Assembly (NCBI GenBank): GCA_029256105.1
Contig: JAQSYO010000011.1
Coordinates: forward strand, 42,764-106,763
Origin: Herbinix sp.
GTDB taxonomy: Bacteria > Bacillota > Clostridia > Lachnospirales > Lachnospiraceae
Length of the DNA stretch: 64,000 bases
Reading direction: 5' to 3'
How positions within the stretch are numbered: the first letter of the stretch is position 1; each line of letters begins with the position of its first letter. A program made the position numbers and the translations under genes. Positions 7,218 to 16,606 of the stretch are shown piece after piece. Below the pieces are notes generated by a model that was not told the origin of the DNA, made no database searches, and was given only the letters and a program-made list of their open reading frames with translations.

Positions 7218-8303
7218 ATGATTATAAAAATAGGCGAAAAAATAAGGGAATTGCGTAAGAAAGCAGATGTAAATCAGGAAAAATTTGCAGAATATTTAGG
7301 TATTACTGCACAAGCTGTTAGTAAATGGGAAGTAGAGGGCTGTTATCCTGATATAGAGCTTCTGCCGTCAATAGCGAATTTTTTTAACATAAGCATTGAC
7401 GAATTGATGTGTTTTGATATTATGAAAAATCAGGAAAAGATTGATATGATTATTAAACAAGCGGGACCCGAGAGAAGTAAAAATTGGTTCGATGGTACAA
7501 AGATTGAAATGTTTAGAAACGCCGTTCAGGAATTTCCGAATAATTACGATTTATTATACTGTCTAGCGAAAACTTTGTGTTTTACGAAAAAACCAGAAGA
7601 AGAGAAGCAAAAAAATCTGCGGGAAGCTATATCAATATGCACACGTATTTTGAGTGATTGCACGGATGACAACCTGCGATTTCGTTCGCTTCAAGTACTT
7701 GCACACGCTTATAAAGAAATTGGTGAAAAAGAAAAAGCTGTTGAAACAGCAAACAGACTGCCGCTTGCTCGTGATTCGCGAGATATGGTGCTTCCGGAAA
7801 TTCTTGATGGGGAAGCGAGATCTAATCATATTGTTCAAAACATATGGCTGCTATCGGATATGTTTGAATATTTAATTGAAAATCTCGCAAACTCTAAATA
7901 TAAGGATAACTCAGAAAAACGAGTAGAGCTATTTAAAAAACTCGTAAGTATTGAAGAAATATTACACGAAGATAGTGATTATATTTATGAAACTTTAAGG
8001 TTACGTGCAGTGTATTATTGGCTTAGTGAAGATTATATAAAACTGAATGATTATGACAATGCGCTTGACTGTATAGAACAATTTGCGGAGTATAGCATAA
8101 AATTTGACACTCTGCCGGAAGTATCTACGTACACTTCGGTTATTTTTCAAGGCCAAACCTGTTCGAAATATAAGGATCTTGATATAAAAACTACGGCGTC
8201 TGGCTCGAAAGAATACTTAGTATCAAGAGAAATTTTTGCACCGGTACGTGAACACATTAGATTTAGAGATGTTATTACCGAACTTGAAAAGCACATAAAA
8301 TAA
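7218..8303 (+). CDS. XRE-family transcriptional regulator with helical C-terminal domain
   Basis: The 361-residue protein has an N-terminal helix-turn-helix (about 1-62: IGEKIRELRKKADVNQEKFAEYLGITAQAVSKWE), then DELMCFDI linking to a long helical region (about 90-360) with TPR-like pairs. Clostridia contain many HTH regulators of this build; the C-terminal part likely senses a ligand or partner. ATG 7218 is chosen because TGGAGG (7205-7210) is at ideal spacing; the upstream in-frame start at 7179 lies inside the palindromic leader. It is cytoplasmic and DNA-binding, and probably autoregulated through 7173-7188. No adjacent target gene is evident. Confidence 0.85.
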   Translation: MIIKIGEKIRELRKKADVNQEKFAEYLGITAQAVSKWEVEGCYPDIELLPSIANFFNISIDELMCFDIMKNQEKIDMIIKQAGPERSKNWFDGTKIEMFRNAVQEFPNNYDLLYCLAKTLCFTKKPEEEKQKNLREAISICTRILSDCTDDNLRFRSLQVLAHAYKEIGEKEKAVETANRLPLARDSRDMVLPEILDGEARSNHIVQNIWLLSDMFEYLIENLANSKYKDNSEKRVELFKKLVSIEEILHEDSDYIYETLRLRAVYYWLSEDYIKLNDYDNALDCIEQFAEYSIKFDTLPEVSTYTSVIFQGQTCSKYKDLDIKTTASGSKEYLVSREIFAPVREHIRFRDVITELEKHIK

Positions 8304-8381
8304 GCATCTTCAGAACCAAAACTACAGCAGTATATTAATAAACGGTGAAGCAAGTAATTAATAAAATAATAAATCATTGGT

Positions 8382-8423
8382 AAAGCCTATCAACTTTCTA
8401 TACGAGGTTAATAGGCTTTTTAT
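8382..8423 (+). terminator. Intrinsic terminator of the XRE gene
   Basis: AAAGCCTAT (8382-8390) pairs with ATAGGCTTT (8411-8419), followed by TTTATT. It lies about 80 bp after the stop codon. Confidence 0.7.
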
Positions 8424-8542
8424 TGCACTAAACCTTGTATTTTTGATTGCCTATTCTTATTGCGCATGGTATTATTTGGATATAAAAGCGTTTAAAGGAA
8501 TAATAAGATATATTAAATAAGTATTTTAAAGAGGCAGATATC

Positions 8543-9355
8543 ATGGTTTTTGATACTGATAAAGTGATAGATATATTAATAATTAATATTTCAGGAATGA
8601 GTGAAGTACAATCAATAGGAATAAGTGGTAGTATAACGCCTCTTCCAAGAGCAGGAGAAGGAGATATTGATATTTTTATATATTGTGATATGATACCTAA
8701 TTATGAAAAGAGACAAGCCTTACTAAATCAGATGGGTAACCAAATACAAGAAGGTAAAATAAATATTTTTGAAGGTGGACATTGGGGAATAGGGGATTTC
8801 ATGCTTATAAACGGTGTTGAAACTTGGTTAATGTATTTTACAGTAACTGATACAGTAACTGATGTCGAAGCTATACTCAATGGTGAATATCCAGATAAAT
8901 TGGATAATTACTACTATCCGATAGGGCGATGTGCTATGTTAAAAAATATCAATGTATTATTCGATCAATGTGATTTTTTAGATGACTTAAAAAAAAGATT
9001 ATCCTATTATCCAGATAAATTAGCAAAGATACTTATACAATATCATTTGGATGAACTTAAAGATACTGAAGATTTGGAACGTGCAGTAGTCAGAAAAGAT
9101 GTGCTGTTTTATCACTTTGCGATAGATATTGCTATTGATCATTTCCTTCAATCATTGTTTGCTATTAATAGAGCTTATTTTCCAAGCCGAAAAAGAACCC
9201 TTGATTTTATTAAAAACTTCAATATTAAACCTGAAGGATGTACTGAAAAATTATTACAAGTTATTAAATTAGGTGGTTTTACAGAAGGCATTGAGCAGTC
9301 TTTTGCACTATGGAGCAATATGGTTAATGAATTAATAAAACTGTATAATATTTAG
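8543..9355 (+). CDS. Nucleotidyltransferase-fold protein
   Basis: The 270-residue protein has the Pol-beta-type nucleotidyltransferase signature: a Gly-Ser pair at 29-30 (GISGS) followed by GEGDIDIFIYCD, with D41 and D43 as metal ligands. The rest is helical, with a repeated Tyr/Leu-rich C-terminal region. The family includes aminoglycoside nucleotidyltransferases and many uncharacterised enzymes; the target is unknown. The ribosome site is AGAGG before ATG 8543. It is a single-gene unit. The next gene is another nucleotidyltransferase (broken) of a different subgroup, so two independent acquisitions lie side by side. Confidence 0.75.
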   Translation: MVFDTDKVIDILIINISGMSEVQSIGISGSITPLPRAGEGDIDIFIYCDMIPNYEKRQALLNQMGNQIQEGKINIFEGGHWGIGDFMLINGVETWLMYFTVTDTVTDVEAILNGEYPDKLDNYYYPIGRCAMLKNINVLFDQCDFLDDLKKRLSYYPDKLAKILIQYHLDELKDTEDLERAVVRKDVLFYHFAIDIAIDHFLQSLFAINRAYFPSRKRTLDFIKNFNIKPEGCTEKLLQVIKLGGFTEGIEQSFALWSNMVNELIKLYNI

Positions 9356-9438
9356 TGATATTAATTCCTTGGCTTTATTGAGTTAGTATCTTGATTAATA
9401 CACTGGTTACTAACGCTTAAAAAAAGGATGTGTCATTA

Positions 9439-10215
9439 ATGAATTGGTCACGGCATGATGAAGTAAACCATATAATAGAAAAATTACTAAATGGACATCG
9501 ACAAGTCTTTGGAGATAAAATGGTAGGCTTTTATTTGTATGGCTCGTTAATTTGGGGTGATTTTGACATTGTTTCCAGCGATATAGATACACTATGTGCA
9601 ATAACCTCCGAGGTGACACCCGAGGAAATTGAGCGTCTTCGTATTATGCACGAAGAAATATCTAATGAAAGCCCACAGTGGAGAGGTCGTGTTGAAGTAC
9701 ATTATGCTTCGCTCGACGGGCTAAAGTACTTCCGCAAGTTTATATCCAAAATGGGGAATATTTCTCCCGGAGAACCGTTACATATCATTGATGCAGGGAT
9801 TGAGTGGCTCGATGAGTGGTATTGTGTATAAGAATATGCCATCACGCTCTTTGGCTTTGATAAGGCGGAGGTGATACCTCACATAGAGAAATCTGAGTTC
9901 ATTCAAACAATTTGCGGTTATGCACGCAGTTTTCGGAAACGCATTAAGGCTAGCGAACATTGCCGCTATAGTCAAGCTTATGCGATTCTAACTTTGTGCC
10001 GTGCGCTTTATACGTTGAAAAACGATAAGCAAGTCTCAAAACTTGCAGCAGCTCGTTGGGCTATAGATTTTCTACCAGAATATCGCAATATTATCAGCAA
10101 TGCACTGATATGGCGTAACGATCGTAACTCATCTGTTCAAAATCCGTTTGAAACATATGTCCTTGCCGTGAAATTCGTAAACGATATTGTTGACCGGTTC
10201 TTCGACTTTGAGTAG
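9439..10215 (+). pseudogene. Aminoglycoside nucleotidyltransferase-like gene split by one in-frame stop
   Basis: Residues 1-130 hold the nucleotidyltransferase site (FYLYGSLIWGDFDIVSSDID: GS then D48/D50) and the RVEVHYASLDGL strand. The frame ends at TAA 9829-9831, then continues in the same frame for 128 codons: EYAITLFGFDKAEVIPHIEKSEF, then the helical DUF4111-like half (YARSFRKRI, SQAYAILTLCRALYTL, KLAAARWAIDFLPE). AadA/ANT(9)-type enzymes have just this two-half build at about 260 residues. One TAT/TAC-to-TAA change explains the break. Start ATG 9439 follows AAGGA. Unless the stop is read through, activity is lost. G+C is higher than in its neighbours. Confidence 0.8.
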
Positions 10216-10296
10216 AGAGATGATTGTGAATAGTATAAGTATAATACGAAAGTAATCTGGCTCATTATATTATATAAATAATTATTATGCAGTAAA

Positions 10297-10794
10297 TCAT
10301 TGAGGTGGCCAATTCTTGATGATGTCAGGGTAACGTAGTGGTAGTATCTTACTGCTTTCAATGTGTTCAAATTTTTCAAGTGTTACCTCACCAAGGGCAT
10401 TCAATCTGAAAGTAATATGGTCACGTCCTACGGTAATGTGTGGTCCGATATACGGCATTGTTTCCACTTTTATTAAAAAGTAATGACGGCTTTCACCACC
10501 AATCCGCTCAATGCTCAAAACTTTATCATAATGGGGGTCTACCCCTGGAATTTCTTTAAGGTACTTACTGTAAAAATTGTCAACAGCTCTTTGTGTGTGA
10601 GTAAAAAGAAGTGAAATAATAATATCATTACACATCTTTTCTGTTGAAACTTCAGGCAGGCTGGAGTTGTTTTTTTCAATTGCTTTTACAAAGGGGACTA
10701 CTTCTGCATTGGTTTTATCATATTTATAAGCGAAAGATGATATTGTCATTAATCCTATTAATATCAGTATAAAAGTCAGAACTTTTTTCAACAT
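10297..10794 (-). CDS. DUF3888 family secreted protein
   Basis: The 165-residue protein has an N-terminal signal/membrane segment (MLKKVLTFILILIGLMTISSF). Its core matches DUF3888: CNDIIISLLFTHTQRAVDNFY, then VLSIERI, YFLIKVETMPYIGPH, VGRDHITFRL, and the ending KFEHIES. Members are extracytoplasmic proteins of Bacilli and Clostridia with no known activity. It is the only minus-strand gene in the island, has a strong ribosome site (GGAGGTGAT) and stands alone. Transcription converges with the nucleotidyltransferase pseudogene. Confidence 0.8.
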   Translation of the reverse strand: MLKKVLTFILILIGLMTISSFAYKYDKTNAEVVPFVKAIEKNNSSLPEVSTEKMCNDIIISLLFTHTQRAVDNFYSKYLKEIPGVDPHYDKVLSIERIGGESRHYFLIKVETMPYIGPHITVGRDHITFRLNALGEVTLEKFEHIESSKILPLRYPDIIKNWPPQ

Positions 10795-10878
10795 ATCACC
10801 TCCATAATAATTGCTTTTCTACTATTTTCTCCAAAAATAAGACATATTATTACATGAGCTTTCAAGGTTAAGATTTAC

Positions 10879-10902
10879 TTCACATTGGTTTTAAAATGTG
10901 AA
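10879..10902. repeat. Short inverted repeat TTCACATT/AATGTGAA
   Basis: Perfect 8-bp arms with an 8-bp spacer lie 32 bp upstream of the next start. It could be an operator or one of the island's recurrent small palindromes. Confidence 0.4.
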
Positions 10903-10933
10903 TCAAATAAAGAATATTAAGGGAGAGTGTTTT

Positions 10934-11398
10934 ATGCAGAATGTTAGAATAATTAGTATACCAGAATTAAAAGTGGTAAGTTCTGGAGGAATAACGAATA
11001 TGGAGGAACTTGAGAAGTTTGATAGTTGGTGGTCGGCGATAGATGTTAAGAATTATATTACACCTCGTGACTTTATGTGGTATAACGAGAAAGAAAAATA
11101 TATGGAATGGGTTTTTGCTATTCCTGATAATTTAATTGATATCGGTGATTATCAATTAAAAGATTTTCCGGGCGGCCTTTATGCTGTAACAACATCCAAA
11201 GATACCGAAGAGGATTGTAATATTGCAAGAGATCAAATTCTTAAATGGATATCTGAAAGTGGCTGTTTTGAACTATCAACAAAAGAGAATGATACTACTA
11301 TACGCTATACAATGAATCATGTAATAACACCAAAAATTTTTAAAGAAAAGATGGGATATCACTTAACTGATAATTTTGTACCAATTGTAGTGATGTAA
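10934..11398 (+). CDS. GyrI-like / effector-binding domain protein
   Basis: The 154-residue protein has the duplicated SHS2-type GyrI-like small-molecule-binding fold: an opening strand MQNVRIISIPELKVVSSGG, the Trp-rich middle WWSAIDVKNYI, DFMWYNEKEKYMEWVFAIP, and the conserved FPGGLYAVTTSKDTEED before a last strand. The same domain forms the C-terminal half of AraC-type regulators, such as the one at 46072; here it stands alone without an HTH. Stand-alone forms bind hydrophobic cations or act as multidrug-sensing proteins. ATG 10934 follows AAGGGAGAG; the upstream start at 10898 has no ribosome site. Confidence 0.75.
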   Translation: MQNVRIISIPELKVVSSGGITNMEELEKFDSWWSAIDVKNYITPRDFMWYNEKEKYMEWVFAIPDNLIDIGDYQLKDFPGGLYAVTTSKDTEEDCNIARDQILKWISESGCFELSTKENDTTIRYTMNHVITPKIFKEKMGYHLTDNFVPIVVM

Positions 11399-11471
11399 CT
11401 CGCTGTCTTTATATATTGTGTTGCTACTTTTACGATTAGGAACCGAATTTTATTTCATAGGGGGTATCGAA

Positions 11472-11702
11472 ATGAAAGATAATACAAAAAACACCAAATT
11501 ATCAATAATAATTTCTATATTTTCAATTATAATTTGCATAGTTGCAGTTATTATTTCTGTACTAAACCTAAGATATTCAGCTGTTAGCGGAAAAGCGACA
11601 TGGAGTGCCATTGTATTATTGTGTTGTACGATTACGATTTTAAGTGCAAATTTAACAATATTTATATCAAGTTATAATAAGTACAAAAAATCTTCCAAGT
11701 GA
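11472..11702 (+). CDS. Small two-helix membrane protein
   Basis: The 76-residue protein has a charged N-terminus (MKDNTKNTK), two predicted membrane helices (about 11-29 and 43-64) and a basic tail (YNKYKKSSK). GGGGT upstream gives an acceptable ribosome site for ATG 11472; the longer frame from 11418 lacks one. No family is recognised. It lies between the GyrI-like gene and a methyltransferase, with gaps of 70-90 bp. Confidence 0.55.
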   Translation: MKDNTKNTKLSIIISIFSIIICIVAVIISVLNLRYSAVSGKATWSAIVLLCCTITILSANLTIFISSYNKYKKSSK

Positions 11703-11793
11703 AATATTAGGTTTTATTGATTTGCTTTATTCTTATAAAGCGTTGCAACATTATAAAAGCGAAGCAAAACCAGTATAAAAAAGGGGAAAAGAA

Positions 11794-12597
11794 ATGCAAA
11801 ATAATTTTGATATTCAAAGTAGAGTAAAGGAACAGTACATAAATTCTAGTAATCTATCAGCAAGACTAAACTTACATAGCTTCAACACAAATAAGCTTGA
11901 TTGGCATGTCTGGTTTTTTGAAAAGATGGATATACCAGAGAATAGCAAGATTTTAGAATTAGGTTGTGGTAACGGAGTATTATGGCAAATAAATAAACAA
12001 GCTGTAAAAGAAAACTGGGATATAACCTTATCTGATTTTTCTGATGGGATGCTTCAGGACTCAAAGCAAAATATAAACATAGAAAAGATCAAATACGAAA
12101 TAATTGATATACAAGACATTCCATATGAAGATGGTAGTTTCGATATTATCATTGCAAGGCATATGTTATATCACGTTCCTAATATTGATATAGCACTTTC
12201 TGAAGTAAAAAGAGTTCTGAAACCAAATGGGAAATTTTATGTTTCAACGAATGGAAAAGAACATATGCAAGAATTAATTGAACTCTTAAAGAAATATGAT
12301 AAACATATAGATTTCGACCCTTCAAAGTTTGCCAATATATTTGGTGTTGAAAATGGCAAAGAAATGTTAAAGCAGTATTTCAACAATGTCAGTGCAGAAG
12401 ATTTCGTTGGGCAAATTGTTGTTCATATGGCAGAACCAGTGGTGTCATATGTAACATCAATTATTAGTGCTAGAGAATGTTTATCTAGCGAGCAAGAACT
12501 AGAAAGCTTTTACAAATTTATAGAAAAGGAGATTGATAAAAAAGGAACATTTAGTATAACAACAAAAGCAGGTATGTTTATTGCGACAAAATTTTAA
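11794..12597 (+). CDS. Class I SAM-dependent methyltransferase
   Basis: The 267-residue protein has methyltransferase motif I ILELGCGNGVLW (about 49-60), the acidic post-I strand (ITLSDFSDGML), motif II/III IQDIPYEDGSFDIIIARHMLYHV, and VLKPNGKFYVSTNG. This is the ubiE/Methyltransf_11 group acting on small molecules; the acceptor is not deducible. The C-terminal lid (about 150-267) is specific to a clostridial subgroup seen in antibiotic or cofactor loci. The ribosome site is AAGGGGAAAAG. It is the first of two genes that may be co-transcribed with the esterase-like lipoprotein downstream (44-bp gap). Confidence 0.85.
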   Translation: MQNNFDIQSRVKEQYINSSNLSARLNLHSFNTNKLDWHVWFFEKMDIPENSKILELGCGNGVLWQINKQAVKENWDITLSDFSDGMLQDSKQNINIEKIKYEIIDIQDIPYEDGSFDIIIARHMLYHVPNIDIALSEVKRVLKPNGKFYVSTNGKEHMQELIELLKKYDKHIDFDPSKFANIFGVENGKEMLKQYFNNVSAEDFVGQIVVHMAEPVVSYVTSIISARECLSSEQELESFYKFIEKEIDKKGTFSITTKAGMFIATKF

Positions 12598-12641
12598 TTA
12601 ATTAGTACGGTAGAATTAACTAATAAGGAGGTGTCTACACT

Positions 12642-13694
12642 GTGAAATCAAATATTAGTTCACGTTTGATATACTTTGTGATGTCATTGATAATCATTTT
12701 TTCTTTCGTTGGTTGCGCCAAGAATTACGTAACCGATATTCAATTAACAGAATCTCCAGAAGCACCGTCTGCTATCATTACACCTGCTTCAGATAGTCTG
12801 GAATCTGCCGCTGTAGATAATAACGACATTAACCGATTGGACGACATTAATAAACTTGATCAGGTTATTTCGGTAAATGAGGTAAAACTAACGGAATTTT
12901 ATTATGAAGAATATAGTACCGGAGCTGAAAACTTAGATTTACCTGAAGCAATTGATAATAAATTCAACTACAAGATAATATATAAAAGTGGTGATTACGA
13001 GGTGGCTGGTTATATATCTGCACCAGCCGACTATTTGGAGAAGAAGTACCCTATACTTATTTATAATCGCGGCGGTCACCACTACTTAGGAAAGATGTCT
13101 CCAGGTCAACTATGTCTACTTGCTGATATGGGATTTATTGCAATTGCCACTCAATATAGAGGAATTGACGACGGAACAGGCGAAGATGAGTTTGGGGGTG
13201 CCGACGTCCAGCATGTAATAAGTCTTATCGATATAGCGGAACAGTTGCCTTTCGGAAATGGAAAGATATATATGATGGGAGAATCACGCGGCGGTCTTGA
13301 AACCTATTGTGCTCTCAAGGAGGAAAATCTCGCGGGAAAGGACAGGATATCAGCGGCGGTAGTTTCGAGCGGTGTATCGGATCTCACGAAAATATATAAT
13401 GTGCGTGAACTGGGGATGAAGGATGTATTGAAATTATATGTAGGTGGTACTCCTGAACAAGTACCGGAGGAATATGAGAAACGTTCGGCTGTCTGTTGGC
13501 CGGAGTTGATCAATACACCTTTGTTAATATGCCATGGCAAGACTGATGATCGTGCGCCAGTCGAACAAGCTGAAATAATTTTTGATATGCTGAAAGAACA
13601 TGATAAGGATGTAGAACTTATGCTATATGACGGAGGACATGGTTTTTCGCCCGAAAGTTTCAAGTATGCATTTGAGTGGCTATCTTCTCATTAG
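12642..13694 (+). CDS. Lipoprotein alpha/beta hydrolase (prolyl-oligopeptidase type)
   Basis: The 350-residue protein has a lipoprotein signal ending FSFVGC, a low-complexity linker, and an alpha/beta hydrolase domain (about 115-350). The nucleophile elbow is GESRGG (S215), the acid lies in HGKTDDRAPVEQ (about D300) and the His in YDGGHGF (about 333). The oxyanion strand YPILIYNRGGHHYLG and the motif MGFIAIATQYRG match dienelactone-hydrolase/S9-like peptidases. It probably acts outside the membrane on a peptide or ester. It starts at GTG 12642 behind AAGGAGGTG. G+C is higher than in its neighbours. A 10-bp-arm hairpin lies downstream at 13752-13778. Confidence 0.85.
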   Translation: MKSNISSRLIYFVMSLIIIFSFVGCAKNYVTDIQLTESPEAPSAIITPASDSLESAAVDNNDINRLDDINKLDQVISVNEVKLTEFYYEEYSTGAENLDLPEAIDNKFNYKIIYKSGDYEVAGYISAPADYLEKKYPILIYNRGGHHYLGKMSPGQLCLLADMGFIAIATQYRGIDDGTGEDEFGGADVQHVISLIDIAEQLPFGNGKIYMMGESRGGLETYCALKEENLAGKDRISAAVVSSGVSDLTKIYNVRELGMKDVLKLYVGGTPEQVPEEYEKRSAVCWPELINTPLLICHGKTDDRAPVEQAEIIFDMLKEHDKDVELMLYDGGHGFSPESFKYAFEWLSSH

Positions 13695-13751
13695 ATTATG
13701 TACTTATTATCTGCGCGTACCGCGAAAGCGTTTTAATAAAAAAGAGAAAAT

Positions 13752-13778
13752 AAATGAAATCGATTAATGATTTCATTT
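13752..13778. repeat. Inverted repeat AAATGAAATC/GATTTCATTT
   Basis: Perfect 10-bp arms with a 7-bp loop lie 57 bp after the hydrolase gene. No T-run follows, so termination would be weak. Confidence 0.45.
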
Positions 13779-13907
13779 GGGATCCGGATCAGGATCAAAA
13801 ATGCATGTAACTCTTATATGGATAAGTATATTAGGTGGGAGAAGGTGACGTGCCGAGCAATCACTCATTATCACTACATATTTGGCGTAATTTTTCAGGG
13901 TGGAAGA

Positions 13908-14084
13908 ATGGATACTTATATCTTTGACAGAAAATATCGAGTTATCCGATTAGAAAATAAAGCAGGGGACGGAATTACAATATTCTAGTATCATTATGAA
14001 TATGATCCGACAGGAAATATGATTAGTAAAGGAGGTAAATGGAATTACAACAAGGAAGATATCACAAGTATCGATGAAAGATAA
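13908..14084 (+). pseudogene. Rhs/YD-repeat protein remnant
   Basis: The frame reads MDTYIFDRKYRVIRLENKAG, a TAG stop at 13986-13988, then in the same frame YHYEYDPTGNMISKGGKWNY and a final stop at 14082-14084. YEYDPTGNMI is the hallmark of YD (Rhs) repeats, which form the shell of polymorphic toxins. The surrounding 570 bp between the hydrolase gene and the small ORF at 14269 hold no other supportable gene. Confidence 0.55.
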
Positions 14085-14137
14085 AATAGTTATAGTAATA
14101 TTTGTTTTAACATTAATAGTCTCAATAATATATTGAA

Positions 14138-14171
14138 GGGCGGTTATCTGATAAGATAGCCGTCTTTTTAT
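14138..14171 (+). terminator. Intrinsic terminator
   Basis: GGCGGTTATCT pairs with AGATAGCCGTC (one G-U each side) and TTTTT follows. It probably ended the ancestral Rhs transcript, and now isolates the downstream genes. Confidence 0.75.
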
Positions 14172-14268
14172 GTTGAAATAAGATTTATCGTGACAGTCAG
14201 CCAAGGTCAAAGTACTATATGAAGTCGACTTCATTTGGGAAGGACTGAACTTTAGGAGATGAGAGTAA

Positions 14269-14430
14269 ATGAAGGTTACCGAAAGAGAAAATAAATACAG
14301 AAAACTTCATATGGCTTCTAACGAAGCCTTCAAAGGCTGTCTGCAAATGGTATCCACGGAGCGGAAAGAGTATGCAAAAGTGTATGCACTTCAAGGACAA
14401 CTGAAAACAAGTTTCATAAATCAGCACTAA
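14269..14430 (+). CDS. Small hypothetical ORF (53 aa)
   Basis: An ATG at 14269 with AGGAGATGAGAG upstream opens a 53-codon frame rich in Lys, Glu and Gln (MKVTERENKYRKL...VSTERKEYAKVY...) ending at TAA 14428-14430. It is predicted helical, with no signal or membrane part. No family is recognised. It could be a genuine small protein or a fragment of a larger lost gene. About 250 bp of AT-rich DNA with a clear promoter separates it from the kinase gene. Confidence 0.4.
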   Translation: MKVTERENKYRKLHMASNEAFKGCLQMVSTERKEYAKVYALQGQLKTSFINQH

Positions 14431-14577
14431 ATAAAGAGACGATATTTTATATATATCGTAAAATTCAATTAACTCAAATATATCCTTAAGAGTGGTAAAT
14501 AATTACATGCTAACTTTAAGTGAACGGTTTATACCGAATAATTTGAATTATAAGAAACATATAAGAAATAATTATAA

Positions 14578-14606
14578 TTGACATAAAATTACAATAATGT
14601 TAAAAT
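14578..14606 (+). promoter_or_regulatory. Sigma-A promoter of the kinase-receiver-HD operon
   Basis: TTGACA (14578-14583), a 17-bp spacer, then TAAAAT (14601-14606). It is placed 80 bp before the ATG of the kinase, whose ribosome site is TGGAGGA. Confidence 0.7.
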
Positions 14607-14686
14607 ATTACCAAGTAAAAATCCATCCAGTTATCTATTAGGTAGGTTTATGAATTGAAAACGAATGAAATATATGGAGGAAAACG

Positions 14687-16606
14687 ATGAGTACTGAATT
14701 GGAGGATTATATAAACAAAACAAAGCCTAGCATTGATTTGATGGATAAAGATCAATTACTTTATTTTTTAAATGGATTTTCTCATAAGCTAAAGGCTGAT
14801 ATTACATTTATATATAAAGAAATGACAGGTGAGATACAGCGTAAGGAATCCTACAGAAATCTTAACACTTCAAAATTAAAATGCGGTAACTTTTGTGAGG
14901 TTTATCGCGAATCTGATGTTAAGCATGCAGAGGCATGCCAAGAGTGTGATAAGAACATAGCCCTGAAATATTATCAGGGGAATAAGAATACCCCTATGCT
15001 TTATTGCTGTCATATGGGAATATGGGATATGTCATATCCTATCTACATAAAAAACAGTCTGATTGGAGTTATTTTTGTTGGTCAGATCATTGTAGATGAA
15101 GAAATGAGTATACTTCGTGAAAAGCTGTCCTCGGCTATTGGAGATGAATTTGATATTAGTTCATGTCCTACTACCGGGAATCAGATTGATTATATAATTT
15201 CCAATATAAAGAATAAGGCTATCTCTAGTAAGGAAATACTTATATATTTATTAAGTAAGGAAAATACGGAGGACGAGCTAACCTTAATATCTTATGATGA
15301 TCTTCTTACTCGATTTAAGGATTTTAAGGAATTTGGCATAATGCTAATATCTTTGATTACAAAGCTTCATAAATCAACAGTATTAATCGAACAAATGAAT
15401 TTGATCAATACGATATCAACCAGATTATCGGATGTCTCAACCTCTACCGATATGCGATGGGATACGATATGTGATGTTGCCAAATGCTTTCGAATTGCTG
15501 CCGAATTGGATAATTTTGATATCTATTACAGGCAAAAATCTTTCTACATACAAAAAATTGGGAACAAAGGTATCATTCCGCCTGAAAAAGCGAAACAAAT
15601 TCCTCTCGATATGGCAATGGTTTTTCCCGTTGATGAGCTCGTTAAGCCTTATGATATTTCCGGGGATGATGAGTTCCTTACGGAGTATGACATTAACAGT
15701 CAGACGCTTATTTATAGAAGTGAAGTTACTGATTTTGAAAATCATAACATTTCAACACTTCTTCTTGTTAGTAGTCCAGTAGGGAAGACAGATAATAATT
15801 TTATACAAATGTTCTGCGAAATGTTGGCAGTGAGGATGAAGGTAAGTGGTATCTTTGAGCAAATGATAAAAGAGCGTGAAGTCTATACAAAGCGAGTAAG
15901 AAGGGTGACGCATTATACAAGAACAATGCTACACAATTCTCTTTCTATTATTCATAAAACATGGAAAAACAAACAAGCAAACAGTGTTATTAGAGAAGAT
16001 CTTGATAATATAGAAGGGTGTATTAGGTTTGCAAAGCTAGAGATGGCGGAGCTTGATGAGCCTTCGAAAGCCAAATGGGAATATCGAGACCTTATACCGG
16101 TAATTGATAATGTAATTAATATAATGGCCTCATGGTCAGTTGAAAAAACCTGTACGATTGAATACCAGAAGCCATCCAAACCGGTAATCATTTATATGAA
16201 TCCAGCTTATATTAGGATAGCATTTATAAATCTTGTTGAAAATGCACTTAAATATTCTTATGCAAAACATACGATTAAGATATATGTTACAGTTCCAGAT
16301 AAATACAGAGTAATAATTAAAATAATTAATTTTGGGATAGGAATTCCGGAAGAAATGCTCGAGAAAATTAGAAAGGAAGGTCAGAGAGGAAAAATCGCTG
16401 ACCTTGAGAGGAGCAATGTTATGAGAACTGGAAGCGGATACGGTCTGCCCATTGCGATTGATTTTGTCGAAGAACATAACGGCTTTCTACAGATAAAGAG
16501 CACTCCTGCCGATGATAACGTAAGAAAGCCTTACCACAGATATGTAACTACGGTTACAGTAACATTACCAATTACCATGAAAGGAAAATACCATAATGAA
16601 TTATAA
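14687..16606 (+). CDS. PocR-domain sensor histidine kinase
   Basis: The 639-residue protein is cytoplasmic, with no membrane helix. Residues about 15-165 form a PocR-type ligand-binding domain with a Cys cluster (C66, C70, C84, C87, then C107-C108-H109) that could bind metal or sense redox. A central helical region leads to a dimerisation segment (VTHYTRTMLHNSLSIIHK, about 408-428). The C-terminal ATPase domain has the N box NLVENALKYS (about 515), a G1 box reading NFGIGIP, and G2 GSGYGLPIA (about 582). G1 has Asn where most kinases have Asp, which may reduce activity. It is first in a three-gene operon and overlaps the receiver gene by 11 bp, implying translational coupling. Confidence 0.88.
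   Translation: MSTELEDYINKTKPSIDLMDKDQLLYFLNGFSHKLKADITFIYKEMTGEIQRKESYRNLNTSKLKCGNFCEVYRESDVKHAEACQECDKNIALKYYQGNKNTPMLYCCHMGIWDMSYPIYIKNSLIGVIFVGQIIVDEEMSILREKLSSAIGDEFDISSCPTTGNQIDYIISNIKNKAISSKEILIYLLSKENTEDELTLISYDDLLTRFKDFKEFGIMLISLITKLHKSTVLIEQMNLINTISTRLSDVSTSTDMRWDTICDVAKCFRIAAELDNFDIYYRQKSFYIQKIGNKGIIPPEKAKQIPLDMAMVFPVDELVKPYDISGDDEFLTEYDINSQTLIYRSEVTDFENHNISTLLLVSSPVGKTDNNFIQMFCEMLAVRMKVSGIFEQMIKEREVYTKRVRRVTHYTRTMLHNSLSIIHKTWKNKQANSVIREDLDNIEGCIRFAKLEMAELDEPSKAKWEYRDLIPVIDNVINIMASWSVEKTCTIEYQKPSKPVIIYMNPAYIRIAFINLVENALKYSYAKHTIKIYVTVPDKYRVIIKIINFGIGIPEEMLEKIRKEGQRGKIADLERSNVMRTGSGYGLPIAIDFVEEHNGFLQIKSTPADDNVRKPYHRYVTTVTVTLPITMKGKYHNEL

Noticed and set aside
13304..13663. 119-codon minus-strand frame
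   Set aside because: It lies entirely inside the well-supported alpha/beta hydrolase gene on the other strand.
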